Positions 49,118-57,414 of a stretch of 64,000 nucleotides of DNA are shown here, one piece after another; the first letter of the stretch is position 1, and each line of letters opens with the position of its first letter. Position numbers and translations under genes: made by a program. Source of the DNA: UBA10183 sp041653835. Its GTDB lineage: Bacteria; Omnitrophota; Gorgyraeia; Gorgyraeales; Gorgyraeaceae. The stretch spans positions 1 to 64,000 of the forward strand of contig JBAZEP010000006.1 of assembly GCA_041653835.1 (NCBI GenBank), given 5' to 3'. Under the pieces are notes generated by a model. That model saw only the letters and a program-made list of their open reading frames with translations. It was not told the DNA's origin and did not search any database.

Positions 49118-49885
49118 ATGAAAAAACCAAAAGTAATAATTTTAAGGACAGCGGGCACAAATTGCGACAACGAGACCGCGGCGGCGTTCAGGATGGCTGG
49201 CGGGGAACCGGAGTTCGTGCATATAAATGAACTCGCGCGCGCCGAGAGATCCCTTAAAGATTATCAGATACTAGCCATACCCGGAGGATTTACCTACGGG
49301 GACGATATAGCGTCAGGCAAGATCCTTGCCAATGAGATAAAATACAAGCTTAACGAGGACCTTAAGAATTTCATAAACAGCGGTAAGCTTGTGATAGGGA
49401 TATGCAATGGTTTCCAGGCGCTCGTTAAAGCCGGAATTTTACCCGGCCTGGACAACGGCGTCATGGAAGCGACGCTCAGTTTCAATGATTCCGGGAGTTT
49501 TATCGATAAATGGGTGGAATTAAAATCGCATAGCGCAGATCGCATAGCGCAAAGATGCATCTGGACTAAAGGTCTTCCTGAAACCATATATCTACCCATT
49601 GCGCATGGAGAAGGTAAATTTATACCGCGTGATAGCGATATCCTGAAACGCTTAAGAAAAAATGATCAGATCGTATTCAGGTATATCGACAACCCTAATG
49701 GATCCATAGACGATATAGCGGGTATATGCGATACAACCGGAAGGGTGCTGGGCTTGATGCCCCACCCTGAAAGGCATTCTCTTGGCACCCAGCATCCGAG
49801 ATGGACGCGTGAAGGCCTGAAGGAATACGGCGACGGCTTCGCGATCTTTAAAAACGGCATTGATTATGTAAAGGAGAAGTTATGA
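49118..49885 (+). CDS. purQ: FGAM synthase glutaminase subunit
   Basis: Class I amidotransferase releasing ammonia for PurL. The nucleophile elbow GICNGFQALVKAG holds the catalytic Cys, and MPHPERHS the His/Glu pair. ATG 49118, five bases after the purL stop with AAAAGAG in front, gives a family-typical KPKVIILRTAGTNCD start. The GTG at 49088 inside purL is less likely. About 255 residues; overlaps purM by 4 bp. Confidence 0.94.
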   Translation: MKKPKVIILRTAGTNCDNETAAAFRMAGGEPEFVHINELARAERSLKDYQILAIPGGFTYGDDIASGKILANEIKYKLNEDLKNFINSGKLVIGICNGFQALVKAGILPGLDNGVMEATLSFNDSGSFIDKWVELKSHSADRIAQRCIWTKGLPETIYLPIAHGEGKFIPRDSDILKRLRKNDQIVFRYIDNPNGSIDDIAGICDTTGRVLGLMPHPERHSLGTQHPRWTREGLKEYGDGFAIFKNGIDYVKEKL

Positions 49886-50871
49886 TAGACTATAAAAAAT
49901 CAGGCGTTAATATAGATACAGCCAATGATTTTGTGAAGACCATCGGGCGCCTTGCGGCTTCAACCAGGCGCAGGGAAGTGATCTGTGATATAGGGGGTTT
50001 CAGCGCGCTTACGAGCATACCGAAAAAATACAGGGAACCTGTACTCGTTTCTTCGACAGACGGCGTAGGTACGAAATTAAAAGTGGCTGACGCGCAGGAT
50101 AAACATGATACTATAGGCATAGACCTGGTGGCGATGTCGGTGAACGACGTGCTGGTTACGGGAGCGGAACCGCTTTTATTCCTGGATTATTTCGCGACAG
50201 GCAGGCTCAATAATAAAAAAGCCGTGGAGATAATGAAAGGGATCGTGAAGGGCTGTAAGCAGGCAGGGTGCGCCCTTGTAGGAGGGGAGACAGCTGAGAT
50301 GCCCGGTATTTATAAAGGTGAGGAATATGACCTGGCCGGCTTCTGCGTGGGCATAGCGGAAAAAAACAAGATCATAGACGGAAGATCTGTAGCAAAAGGC
50401 GACATGATCATAGGCATAGGTTCAAGCGGCCCTCATTCCAATGGGTTCAGCCTGATAAGAAAGTTGTTTTCCGAAAGCGAATTAAAAGGAAGATTCGGAA
50501 AAATCCTTTTGACCCCCACTATCATTTACGTAAAGGCAGTGCTGGGACTGATGAAAAAAGTAAAAATCAAATCCATGGCGCACATTACAGGCGGCGGGTT
50601 TTATGATAATATCCCCAGGGTCATGCCCGCCGGCAAATCCGTTCTGATATATAAAGAGCTCTGGGAGGTGCCCGGGATATTTGATGTTATCAGGAAGAGG
50701 GCGAATATAAGCGATAAAGAAATGTACAGGACATTCAATATGGGAATAGGCATGGTGCTCGTGGTGTCAAAAGGCGATGTTAAAAAAGCCCATGCGGTAC
50801 TGAAAAGATTCAGGTTGAAGTCCTGGACAATAGGCGAGATCATCAATGGCAATGGGGAAGTTATAATATGA
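49882..50871 (+). CDS. purM: Phosphoribosylformylglycinamidine cyclo-ligase (AIR synthase)
   Basis: Closes the imidazole ring of FGAM using ATP. VLVSSTDGVGTKLKVA, ALVGGETAEMPG and HITGGGFYDNIPRV are the signature blocks of AIR synthase. 329 residues. Overlaps purQ and purD by 4 bp each. Confidence 0.96.
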   Translation: MIDYKKSGVNIDTANDFVKTIGRLAASTRRREVICDIGGFSALTSIPKKYREPVLVSSTDGVGTKLKVADAQDKHDTIGIDLVAMSVNDVLVTGAEPLLFLDYFATGRLNNKKAVEIMKGIVKGCKQAGCALVGGETAEMPGIYKGEEYDLAGFCVGIAEKNKIIDGRSVAKGDMIIGIGSSGPHSNGFSLIRKLFSESELKGRFGKILLTPTIIYVKAVLGLMKKVKIKSMAHITGGGFYDNIPRVMPAGKSVLIYKELWEVPGIFDVIRKRANISDKEMYRTFNMGIGMVLVVSKGDVKKAHAVLKRFRLKSWTIGEIINGNGEVII

Positions 50872-52145
50872 GAGTTTTGGTCATCGGCTCGGGCGGCAGG
50901 GAGCACGCCATAGTATGGAAATTATCTCAAAGCGCGAAGGTGGAAAAGATATTCTGCGCTCCGGGTAACGGCGGCATAAAAGAGTCGGCGGAATTAGTTG
51001 ATATAAAAGCGGACGATATCCCGGCCCTCCTGGATTTCGCGAAAAAGAATAAGATAGATTTGACCGTGGCAGGCCCGGAGGTCCCGCTTGTAAAAGGCAT
51101 AGCGGACATATTCAAGGAAAACGGCTTGAAGGTGTTCGGGCCTTTTAAAGAGAGCGCGATGCTGGAAGGGAGCAAGGTTTTTTCAAAAAATATGATGAGA
51201 AAGTTCGGGCTCCCCACAGCGGATTTCAGGGTTTTCGATGACGCCGCCTCCGCGAAAAAATATTTAAGGGAAAAAGGCGTGCCTATAGTGATAAAGGCGG
51301 ACGGCCTCGCTTCAGGCAAAGGCGTGATATTGCCTAAGACCATAGAAGAAGGGGATAACGCGATAGACGCCATAATGGTAAAAAAGGTTTTCGGCTCGAG
51401 CGGGGATAAAATTATACTGGAGGATTGCCTGGAAGGCGAAGAAGCGTCTGTGCTGGTTTTTACGGATGGGAAAAATATCGCGCCCCTGGAACCGGCGCAG
51501 GACCACAAAAGGATCTTTGATAACGATAAAGGGCCTAATACAGGCGGCATGGGCGCTTATTCCCCGGCGCCGGTGGTTACAAAGGAGCTATTGGATGAGG
51601 TAATGAAAACCGTATTCAGGCCCATGATAGACGGGCTTGGGAAAGAGGGCAAAGTTTACAGAGGCGTTTTATACGCGGGCCTCATGATAACCGAACACGG
51701 GCCCATGGTGTTGGAATTTAATGTGAGGTTCGGGGATCCCGAGACACAGGCGATACTCCCAAGGCTGAGATCAGACCTCTTAGATGTAATGACAGCATGC
51801 ATAGACGGGACGCTTGATAAAATAGATATCAAATGGGATAGATCATCGTGCATATCCGTGGTCTGCGCCTCAAAAGGATACCCGGGAGAGTATGAAAAAA
51901 ATAAAGAGATCTTCGGCCTGGAAGAGGCAGGGAAAATAAAAGACGCGATTGTGTTTCACGCGGGCACAAAGAATAAAGATGGGAAGATTTTTACGGACGG
52001 CGGCAGGGTGCTTGGCGTGACAAGCCTGGGCAAAGACATTAAGTCAGCCAGGGACAACGCGTATAAAGCCGTCAAAAAGATAAAATTCGAAGGCATGCAG
52101 TACAGGAAAGACATAGGCGACAAGGCAATTAAAAGGCAAAGTTGA
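50868..52145 (+). CDS. purD: Phosphoribosylamine-glycine ligase (GAR synthetase)
   Basis: ATP-grasp enzyme joining glycine to phosphoribosylamine. GSGGREHAIVWKL at the N-terminus, KADGLASGKGVILP, RFGDPETQ and LEFNVRFGDPE are diagnostic. 425 residues. Its stop codon lies inside the palindrome at 52139. purN/purT, purF and purH are not in this window. Confidence 0.96.
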   Translation: MRVLVIGSGGREHAIVWKLSQSAKVEKIFCAPGNGGIKESAELVDIKADDIPALLDFAKKNKIDLTVAGPEVPLVKGIADIFKENGLKVFGPFKESAMLEGSKVFSKNMMRKFGLPTADFRVFDDAASAKKYLREKGVPIVIKADGLASGKGVILPKTIEEGDNAIDAIMVKKVFGSSGDKIILEDCLEGEEASVLVFTDGKNIAPLEPAQDHKRIFDNDKGPNTGGMGAYSPAPVVTKELLDEVMKTVFRPMIDGLGKEGKVYRGVLYAGLMITEHGPMVLEFNVRFGDPETQAILPRLRSDLLDVMTACIDGTLDKIDIKWDRSSCISVVCASKGYPGEYEKNKEIFGLEEAGKIKDAIVFHAGTKNKDGKIFTDGGRVLGVTSLGKDIKSARDNAYKAVKKIKFEGMQYRKDIGDKAIKRQS

Positions 52146-52175
52146 CACTTGTGACATTGTCAAAAGTGTCAACTT
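52139..52175. repeat. Intergenic palindrome, GACA-N-TGTC family, copy 4
   Basis: Arms AAGTTGACACTTGTGACA and complement, 18 bp with one mismatch at the same arm position (13) as copy 1, around a single T. It overlaps the purD stop and precedes purE. Confidence 0.75.
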
Positions 52176-52186
52176 AGGGAGGGGTT

Positions 52187-52612
52187 ATGCCGGGCAAGAA
52201 AAAAATCCTGATAGGAATATTGATGGGAAGTGTTTCGGATAGCGAGACAATGGCGGAGACCGGGAAGATATTGAAAGAGAATAAAGTTCCTTATGAGATA
52301 AATGTGCTTTCGGCTCACAGGAACCCGGACGAGGTGCGTAAGTACGCCTTGGCAGCCAAGAAAAGAGGCGTAAAGATCCTGATATGCGGGGCAGGCATGG
52401 CTGCCGCGCTCGCGGGCGTTGTAAGTTCTCATACGGATCTGCCGGTCATAGGTGTGCCTATCGAGACAAAATCGTTGAAAGGCATGGATTCTCTTTTATC
52501 AACGGTCCAGATGCCGGCTGGTGTGCCGGTGGCGTGTATGGCGATAGGCAGGGCAGGCGCAAAGAACGCAGCTATATTCGCGCTCAGGATGCTGAAGGCC
52601 TTTAAAAAATAA
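52187..52612 (+). CDS. purE: N5-carboxyaminoimidazole ribonucleotide mutase
   Basis: Class I PurE of 141 residues. GSVSDSETMAETGKIL (phosphate-binding), LSAHRNPDEV (catalytic His) and GAGMAAALAGVVSSHT are present. Class I PurE normally needs PurK, which is not seen nearby. GGGAGGGG precedes ATG 52187. Confidence 0.93.
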   Translation: MPGKKKILIGILMGSVSDSETMAETGKILKENKVPYEINVLSAHRNPDEVRKYALAAKKRGVKILICGAGMAAALAGVVSSHTDLPVIGVPIETKSLKGMDSLLSTVQMPAGVPVACMAIGRAGAKNAAIFALRMLKAFKK

Positions 52613-52618
52613 TAAATA

Positions 52619-53671
52619 ATGCGGACAAAGATAATAAAATTAGATCCTTGTTCCCCTGAAGAAGCCCTTATAAACGAGGCGGCCGGTATATTAAAAAACG
52701 GCGGGCTCGTAGTGTTTCCCACTGAAACGGTTTATGGCATAGCCGCGGATATATCGAACAAAGACGCTATAGCCAGGCTGTACGAAATAAAAAAAAGGCC
52801 CAAGGACAAACCGTTCAGCGTGCATATATCGGATTTCGGTTCGTTGAAAAGACTGGGGGTAGCGCTTTCGAAAGACGCTGAAAGGCTGGCAAAGAGATAC
52901 TGGCCCGGACCATTGACGCTGGTGGCATTCAATAATAAAAAAGAAAAGATAGGGCTCAGGATGCCCGATAATAAGATAGCGCAGTTATTGATAAAAAAAT
53001 CCGGGGTGGATGTGGCGGCGCCCAGCGCGAACATCTCGGGCAATAAACCGCCTGTTTCAATAGAAGAGGCGGCCGCTCAGATGGACGGCCTCGTGGATAT
53101 TATATTGGACGGCGGCAGGGCAAGAGTAGGCATAGAGTCCACGGTCGTGGATGTGACGGGAAGGCCTTTTAAGATACTGAGGCAGGGCGCCATACCCGAA
53201 AAAGAGGCATTAACGGATTATACCCTGCTCTTTGTCTGCACGGGCAACAGCTGCAGGAGCGTGATGGCAAAAGCGCTGATGGAAAAGTTTGTAAAAGAAG
53301 CGGGCTTAGCCGCAAAGGTGCATATAGATTCCGCGGGGACATCGACATTCGCCGGGATAGGGCCCGCGCCCAATACGCTTTTCGTCATGAAAGAGGAAGG
53401 CGTAGACGTCTCAGGGCATATAGGCAAGAATATCAATAAAGATATTCTAAAAAGGTCGGACATGATATTTGTGATGGAAAACTCCCAGAGAAATGTTATC
53501 ATTAATATGATGCCTGAGGCGGGAAGCAAGGTCAGGCTGCTGCAAGAAGGCCAGGACATACCGGATCCGATAGGCAGGCCTGTCGAAGAATACAGGAATG
53601 TCAGGGAAGCCATAAAACGCGAGATCGAGAATATATTTCTGGAAATTTTTAAAGAGGAGAAGAATGGATGA
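52619..53671 (+). CDS. Fusion of threonylcarbamoyl-AMP synthase (TsaC/Sua5 type) and low-molecular-weight protein phosphatase
   Basis: Residues about 1-195 are a YrdC/TsaC domain (GGLVVFPTETVYGIAAD, KIKK-like KKRPKDKP, APSANISGNKPPV), which makes threonylcarbamoyl-AMP for tRNA t6A. Residues about 200-350 are an LMW phosphatase: the P-loop LLFVCTGNSCRSVMAKALME and the general acid in IPDPIGRPVEEY. In Bacillus, ywlC, ywlE, rpiB and glyA are neighbours, and here the same order appears with the first two fused. YwlE is a protein-arginine phosphatase with Thr in CTGNTCRS; here Ser occupies that site rather than the Ile common in tyrosine phosphatases. Overlaps rpiB by 4 bp. Confidence 0.88.
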   Translation: MRTKIIKLDPCSPEEALINEAAGILKNGGLVVFPTETVYGIAADISNKDAIARLYEIKKRPKDKPFSVHISDFGSLKRLGVALSKDAERLAKRYWPGPLTLVAFNNKKEKIGLRMPDNKIAQLLIKKSGVDVAAPSANISGNKPPVSIEEAAAQMDGLVDIILDGGRARVGIESTVVDVTGRPFKILRQGAIPEKEALTDYTLLFVCTGNSCRSVMAKALMEKFVKEAGLAAKVHIDSAGTSTFAGIGPAPNTLFVMKEEGVDVSGHIGKNINKDILKRSDMIFVMENSQRNVIINMMPEAGSKVRLLQEGQDIPDPIGRPVEEYRNVREAIKREIENIFLEIFKEEKNG

Positions 53672-54114
53672 GAATAGCTATAGGCGCGGACCACGGCGGA
53701 TTTAAATTAAAAGAGAGCTTAGTAAAATACCTGAAATCAAAAGGCCATATCGTTAAGGACGCGGGGACTTTTTCCGAAGAAGGCTGCGATTATCCCCTGA
53801 TAGGTTATGAGGTGGCAAGGCTTGTGGCCAAAGGGTCTTACCGGCGGGGGGTCCTTATCTGCAAGACAGGCATAGGCATGTCTATGGTGGCGAATAAGGT
53901 AAAAGGCGTGAGGGCGGCGTTATGCGACAGGCAGGATATCGCGCGTTCGAGCAAAGAACACAATGATTCCAATGTGCTTGTGCTGGCCGCGAATATCGTT
54001 ACGCCCCGGAAGGCGAAAATGATATTAGAAACATGGCTCGCAGCGAGGTGCCTGGGAGGCAGGCATGCCAGGAGAGTCAGGCAGATAAAACAGATAGAGG
54101 GTTTTCGAAGATGA
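53668..54114 (+). CDS. rpiB: Ribose-5-phosphate isomerase B
   Basis: Interconverts ribose-5-phosphate and ribulose-5-phosphate. IAIGADHGGFKLKE, DAGTFSEEGCDYP and GVLICKTGIGMSMVANK are signature blocks (the Cys general base is in the second). 148 residues. Linked by 4-bp overlaps with the preceding fusion gene and glyA. Confidence 0.94.
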   Translation: MRIAIGADHGGFKLKESLVKYLKSKGHIVKDAGTFSEEGCDYPLIGYEVARLVAKGSYRRGVLICKTGIGMSMVANKVKGVRAALCDRQDIARSSKEHNDSNVLVLAANIVTPRKAKMILETWLAARCLGGRHARRVRQIKQIEGFRR

Positions 54115-55355
54115 AAGCGTTAAAAAGAACAGATCCTGAGATTTATAACCTGATACGCAAAGAGCTCAAACGCCAGCAGGATAATATAGAGCTTATCGCG
54201 AGCGAGAATTTCACCAGCGTTGCCGTGCTGGAAGCGGCAGGGTCGGTATTGACGAATAAATACGCGGAAGGGTATCCTTCCAAAAGATGGTATGGCGGGT
54301 GTGTTTATGTGGATGATGTCGAGAGCCTGGCAATAGAAAGGGCGAAAAGGCTCTTCTGCGCCGAGCACGCTAATGTCCAGCCGCATGCCGGGAGCCAGGC
54401 GAATATGGCGGTATATTTCGCGCTTCTTCAACCGGGAGACACTGTCCTGGCAATGGATCTTGCTGCGGGAGGGCATCTTACGCATGGGCTTAAGCATAAT
54501 TTTTCCGGGAAATTGTTCAACGTGATCCCGTACGGGCTCAACAAAGACACAGAGATGCTGGATTATGACGAGATAGAGGCGCTGGCGAAAAAACATAAGC
54601 CCAGGATGATACTCGCGGGCGCGTCCGCTTATTCACGCGTGATGGATTTCAAAAGATTCAGGGATATAGCGGACAAGGCCGGCGCGTATCTTTTCGTGGA
54701 TATGGCGCACATAGCCGGGCTTGTAGCGGCGGGCCTGCATCCTAATCCGGTGGAATATGCCCATGTTGTAAGCACCACTACCCATAAGACATTGAGAGGG
54801 CCGCGCGGCGGCATGATACTCTGCAGGCAGGAGTTTGCCAAAAAGATAGACATGGAGGTCTTCCCCGGAGAGCAGGGCGGGCCTTTGATGCATATAATAG
54901 CAGCGAAAGCGGTGGCGCTCAAAGAAGCGGAGACAGCCGAATTCAGGGAATACCAGCGGCAGATCATAAAAAACTCAAAGGCGCTTGCGGCCGGATTGGA
55001 TAAATTCGGATTCAGGATAGTTTCAGGTGGCACGGATAATCATTTATTCCTGGTTGACCTGACCTCGAAAAATATTACAGGAAAAGAAGCCAGCGAAATA
55101 CTTGACAAGATACATATAACGGTCAACAAAAACCTCATACCTTTCGATCCGAATCCCCCCGCCCTTACAAGCGGCATAAGGCTGGGCACGCCCGCTGTTA
55201 CCACGCGCGGGATGGAAGAGAATGACATGAAAAAAATAGCGCAGCTCATCGACTGCGCGGTCAAATACAGGGAGGATGCGGGTAAGCTGGAAGGATGCGC
55301 CAAAGACGTGGCAAAGCTGATAAGAAGGTTCCCGTTGTACCCGGAACTGGATTAA
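54111..55355 (+). CDS. glyA: Serine hydroxymethyltransferase
   Basis: PLP enzyme moving one-carbon units between serine and tetrahydrofolate. The PLP-lysine motif STTTHKTLRGPRGG lies near residues 221-234; ELIASENFTS and YAEGYPSKRWYGGC are typical. ATG 54111 overlaps the rpiB stop as ATGA; the frame extending to 54033 would overlap rpiB by 80 bp and is rejected. 414 residues. It supplies glycine and one-carbon units for the purine genes upstream. Confidence 0.96.
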   Translation: MKALKRTDPEIYNLIRKELKRQQDNIELIASENFTSVAVLEAAGSVLTNKYAEGYPSKRWYGGCVYVDDVESLAIERAKRLFCAEHANVQPHAGSQANMAVYFALLQPGDTVLAMDLAAGGHLTHGLKHNFSGKLFNVIPYGLNKDTEMLDYDEIEALAKKHKPRMILAGASAYSRVMDFKRFRDIADKAGAYLFVDMAHIAGLVAAGLHPNPVEYAHVVSTTTHKTLRGPRGGMILCRQEFAKKIDMEVFPGEQGGPLMHIIAAKAVALKEAETAEFREYQRQIIKNSKALAAGLDKFGFRIVSGGTDNHLFLVDLTSKNITGKEASEILDKIHITVNKNLIPFDPNPPALTSGIRLGTPAVTTRGMEENDMKKIAQLIDCAVKYREDAGKLEGCAKDVAKLIRRFPLYPELD

Positions 55356-55359
55356 AGAA

Positions 55360-55426
55360 AGTCCCTCGCCGCGATTTTTAGATATACGGCGGCTCGGGAC
55401 GAATTTTGTTTCACAAAATTCGGAGG
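55360..55426 (+). repeat. Two-hairpin repeat (GIY-YIG-associated family), solo copy D
   Basis: GTCCC and GGGAC enclose TC/TC and a GCCGC/GCGGC stem, followed by hairpin 2 GAATTTTGT / ACAAAATTC with a TTC loop, then GGAGG, the Shine-Dalgarno of nrdR. The distance from hairpin 2 to the ATG (11 bp) is the same as in copy A at 13478. Confidence 0.85.
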
Positions 55427-55431
55427 CCCAT

Positions 55432-55893
55432 ATGAAATGCCCGTTCTGCGGACATAACGAAGACAAGGTTATCGATTCCCGTTCAAGCGAGGAAGGCCGT
55501 TCGATAAGAAGGCGCAGGGAATGCCTGAATTGCCAGAGGCGTTTCACGACATACGAGAACATAGAAGAATCCAGCCTCATGGTCGTAAAAAAAGACGGCC
55601 GCAGGGAGCCGTTTGACAGGAAAAAGATATTAAGCGGGCTTACAAAGGCATGCGAAAAAAGGCCCATAGGCACGGAACAGCTTGAAGCGCTGGCGGATAA
55701 AATAGAATACACCCTCCAGAGTAAATTCGAAAAAGAAGTGCCTTCCAGGGAAGTAGGGGAGTTATTGATGGAGCTTTTATATAAGCTTGACGAGGTTGCT
55801 TATGTGAGGTTCGCTTCCGTGTACCGCCAGTTCAAGGATATAAACCAATTTATGAAGGAATTGAAAGACCTGCTGAACCACGATAAATTGTGA
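55432..55893 (+). CDS. nrdR: Transcriptional repressor NrdR
   Basis: ATP/dATP-sensing repressor of ribonucleotide reductase genes. The zinc ribbon MKCPFCGHNEDKVIDSR...RRRECLNCQRRFTTYE (Cys 3, 6, 31, 34) is followed by an ATP-cone (about residues 47-137). 153 residues, complete. No NrdR boxes or nrd genes are recognised nearby. The ribosome site is provided by the two-hairpin repeat. Confidence 0.96.
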   Translation: MKCPFCGHNEDKVIDSRSSEEGRSIRRRRECLNCQRRFTTYENIEESSLMVVKKDGRREPFDRKKILSGLTKACEKRPIGTEQLEALADKIEYTLQSKFEKEVPSREVGELLMELLYKLDEVAYVRFASVYRQFKDINQFMKELKDLLNHDKL

Positions 55894-55895
55894 TT

Positions 55896-55923
55896 GTAGG
55901 GGGCGGTCGCGACCGCCCCCTAC
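55896..55923. repeat. GC-rich intergenic palindrome, GGTCGCGACC family, copy 2
   Basis: A perfect 28-bp palindrome with half-site GTAGGGGGCGGTCG. It lies between convergent nrdR and the chaperone gene and includes the stop codon of the latter. Confidence 0.85.
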
Positions 55924-57338
55924 TTGGATGTATAGCTTACAAATCCCGCCTTTTTCTGCAGATCCTGGAAATATTTATCGAATTCTTTTTCTTTTTTATC
56001 CGACAGGATCCCCTCTTTGAATTTTTCTTTTTCTTCTATAAATTTCGATTCGTCTATGGTTATTAATTCAAGAGGCTGGATAATGACCCAGCCCGCGGGG
56101 CTTTTCAAGGGTTTCGAAACAGCGCCTGTCTCCAGCGACAAGGCCATGTCCACGAATTCCCTGGCAGGGCCGATCTCCGGTACATAGCCGTCCCGGCCTA
56201 TATAATCTGTTTCTTTTGCCTCAAGAGCGTATTCTTTTAAAATATCCACGAATTTTTCGTTGTTTTTGACCCTCGCGTCCGCGTCAAGATATACCTTTTC
56301 AGCTTTTTCTTTGGCAAGCCCGATTGCGGCGTTTTTTATAAACGCGTTTTTAACCGCGTCCTTGACTTCCTCATAACCAGGTATATAAGGCCCTTTCTTT
56401 TCTTTTAATTGTATAATGTAGAACCCTTTGTCTGTTTTTATCAGCGCCTCGTTTATCTGATCTTTTTCCAGCCCAAAGCTTATTTCCATAAAATCATAGG
56501 ACCAGCCTATGGCAGGGACTTCCTGGTCAACGGAGAAAAACCCGGTTTCCTTTATTTCCAGGGAATTGGATTTCGCGGGTTCTTCGAGACCTTTTTTCAG
56601 TTTTACCTGGTCCAGGACCTTGTAAGCTAGGTCTTCCGCGCCCTCCGCGGAAACAGGGATCTCGATGTACCGGACATTCGCCTGTTCTCCTTTTCTGAAA
56701 GAGGTCTTATTTTTTTCATAGAAATCCACAAGCCCGGTGTCCGTATATTGGACATCTTTTTCAAAATCGGTAAATGGTATGAGGGCGTACGATGATTTTA
56801 TTTTTTCAAATTTCTTTTTATACTCATTTTTCACTTCTTCGTCGCTGACATTGACCAGGGAAGTGATCCGTTCCCTGAGTCCGGATATCAGCAGGTCGTC
56901 CCGCAGTTTTTCTTCGAATGCCCTGGCGGTATCCTGAAGCATGGATTTGTACAATTTCCTATCAAAGGCGCCGTCTCTCTGAAACGCGGGGATCGAGGCG
57001 ATCCTTTCCACAACCTCGCGGTCCGTCACGGTTATTTTTTCCCTCCTGGCGGTTTCGATGAGTATTATGCGTGTCCACGCCAGCTGGTCTATGAACTCCT
57101 CAGGGACGTTATTGCCGAAGGATTTCACGGCGTAATCCCTGGCAACGTTCCACATATCATAGTAATCATCGTAAGATATCTTTTTGCCGAAAAGCTTCCC
57201 GGCATAATCAGGTTTGCCGTCCTTATCTTTGCCGGACGTGCCGGCGCCCCATATAACAAAAGCGGGTATTATCAATATCGCCAGCGCCCACATGATGCGC
57301 CTCATATTTTTGCGTTTGCGTAAGAATTTTAACAGCAT
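55920..57338 (-). CDS. PpiD/SurA-like membrane-anchored periplasmic chaperone
   Basis: A 472-residue protein with an N-terminal membrane anchor (MRRIMWALAILIIPAFVIWGAG) and SurA_N-like helical region (about 40-190). A parvulin-type peptidyl-prolyl isomerase domain follows (about 200-330; FFSVDQEVPAIGW, FGLEKDQINEALIKTDKGFYIIQLKEKK). A second, weaker parvulin-like segment lies near the C-terminus (SLETGAVSKPLKSPAGWVIIQPLE). It would help folding of exported proteins, supporting a diderm envelope. It is divergent from polX, with a shared 76-bp promoter region. Confidence 0.85.
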   Translation of the reverse strand: MLLKFLRKRKNMRRIMWALAILIIPAFVIWGAGTSGKDKDGKPDYAGKLFGKKISYDDYYDMWNVARDYAVKSFGNNVPEEFIDQLAWTRIILIETARREKITVTDREVVERIASIPAFQRDGAFDRKLYKSMLQDTARAFEEKLRDDLLISGLRERITSLVNVSDEEVKNEYKKKFEKIKSSYALIPFTDFEKDVQYTDTGLVDFYEKNKTSFRKGEQANVRYIEIPVSAEGAEDLAYKVLDQVKLKKGLEEPAKSNSLEIKETGFFSVDQEVPAIGWSYDFMEISFGLEKDQINEALIKTDKGFYIIQLKEKKGPYIPGYEEVKDAVKNAFIKNAAIGLAKEKAEKVYLDADARVKNNEKFVDILKEYALEAKETDYIGRDGYVPEIGPAREFVDMALSLETGAVSKPLKSPAGWVIIQPLELITIDESKFIEEKEKFKEGILSDKKEKEFDKYFQDLQKKAGFVSYTSK

Positions 57339-57376
57339 AGACAGCTCCTTTTTGTTTTGTGAAAGATATTATAATC

Positions 57377-57405
57377 TTTATATCCAAAAAAAGCTATGGT
57401 AAAAT
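57377..57405 (+). promoter_or_regulatory. Possible promoter of polX
   Basis: Weak TTTATA (57377), a 17-bp spacer and TAAAAT (57400-57405). ATG 57415 is 9 bp after the -10 box and no Shine-Dalgarno is seen. On the other strand a TATAAT (57368-57373) probably serves the divergent chaperone gene. Confidence 0.45.
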
Positions 57406-57414
57406 GATTTTGTC

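Noticed and set aside
54033..54110. N-terminal extension of glyA
   Set aside because: It would overlap rpiB heavily, while ATG 54111 gives the standard ATGA overlap and a normal SHMT start.
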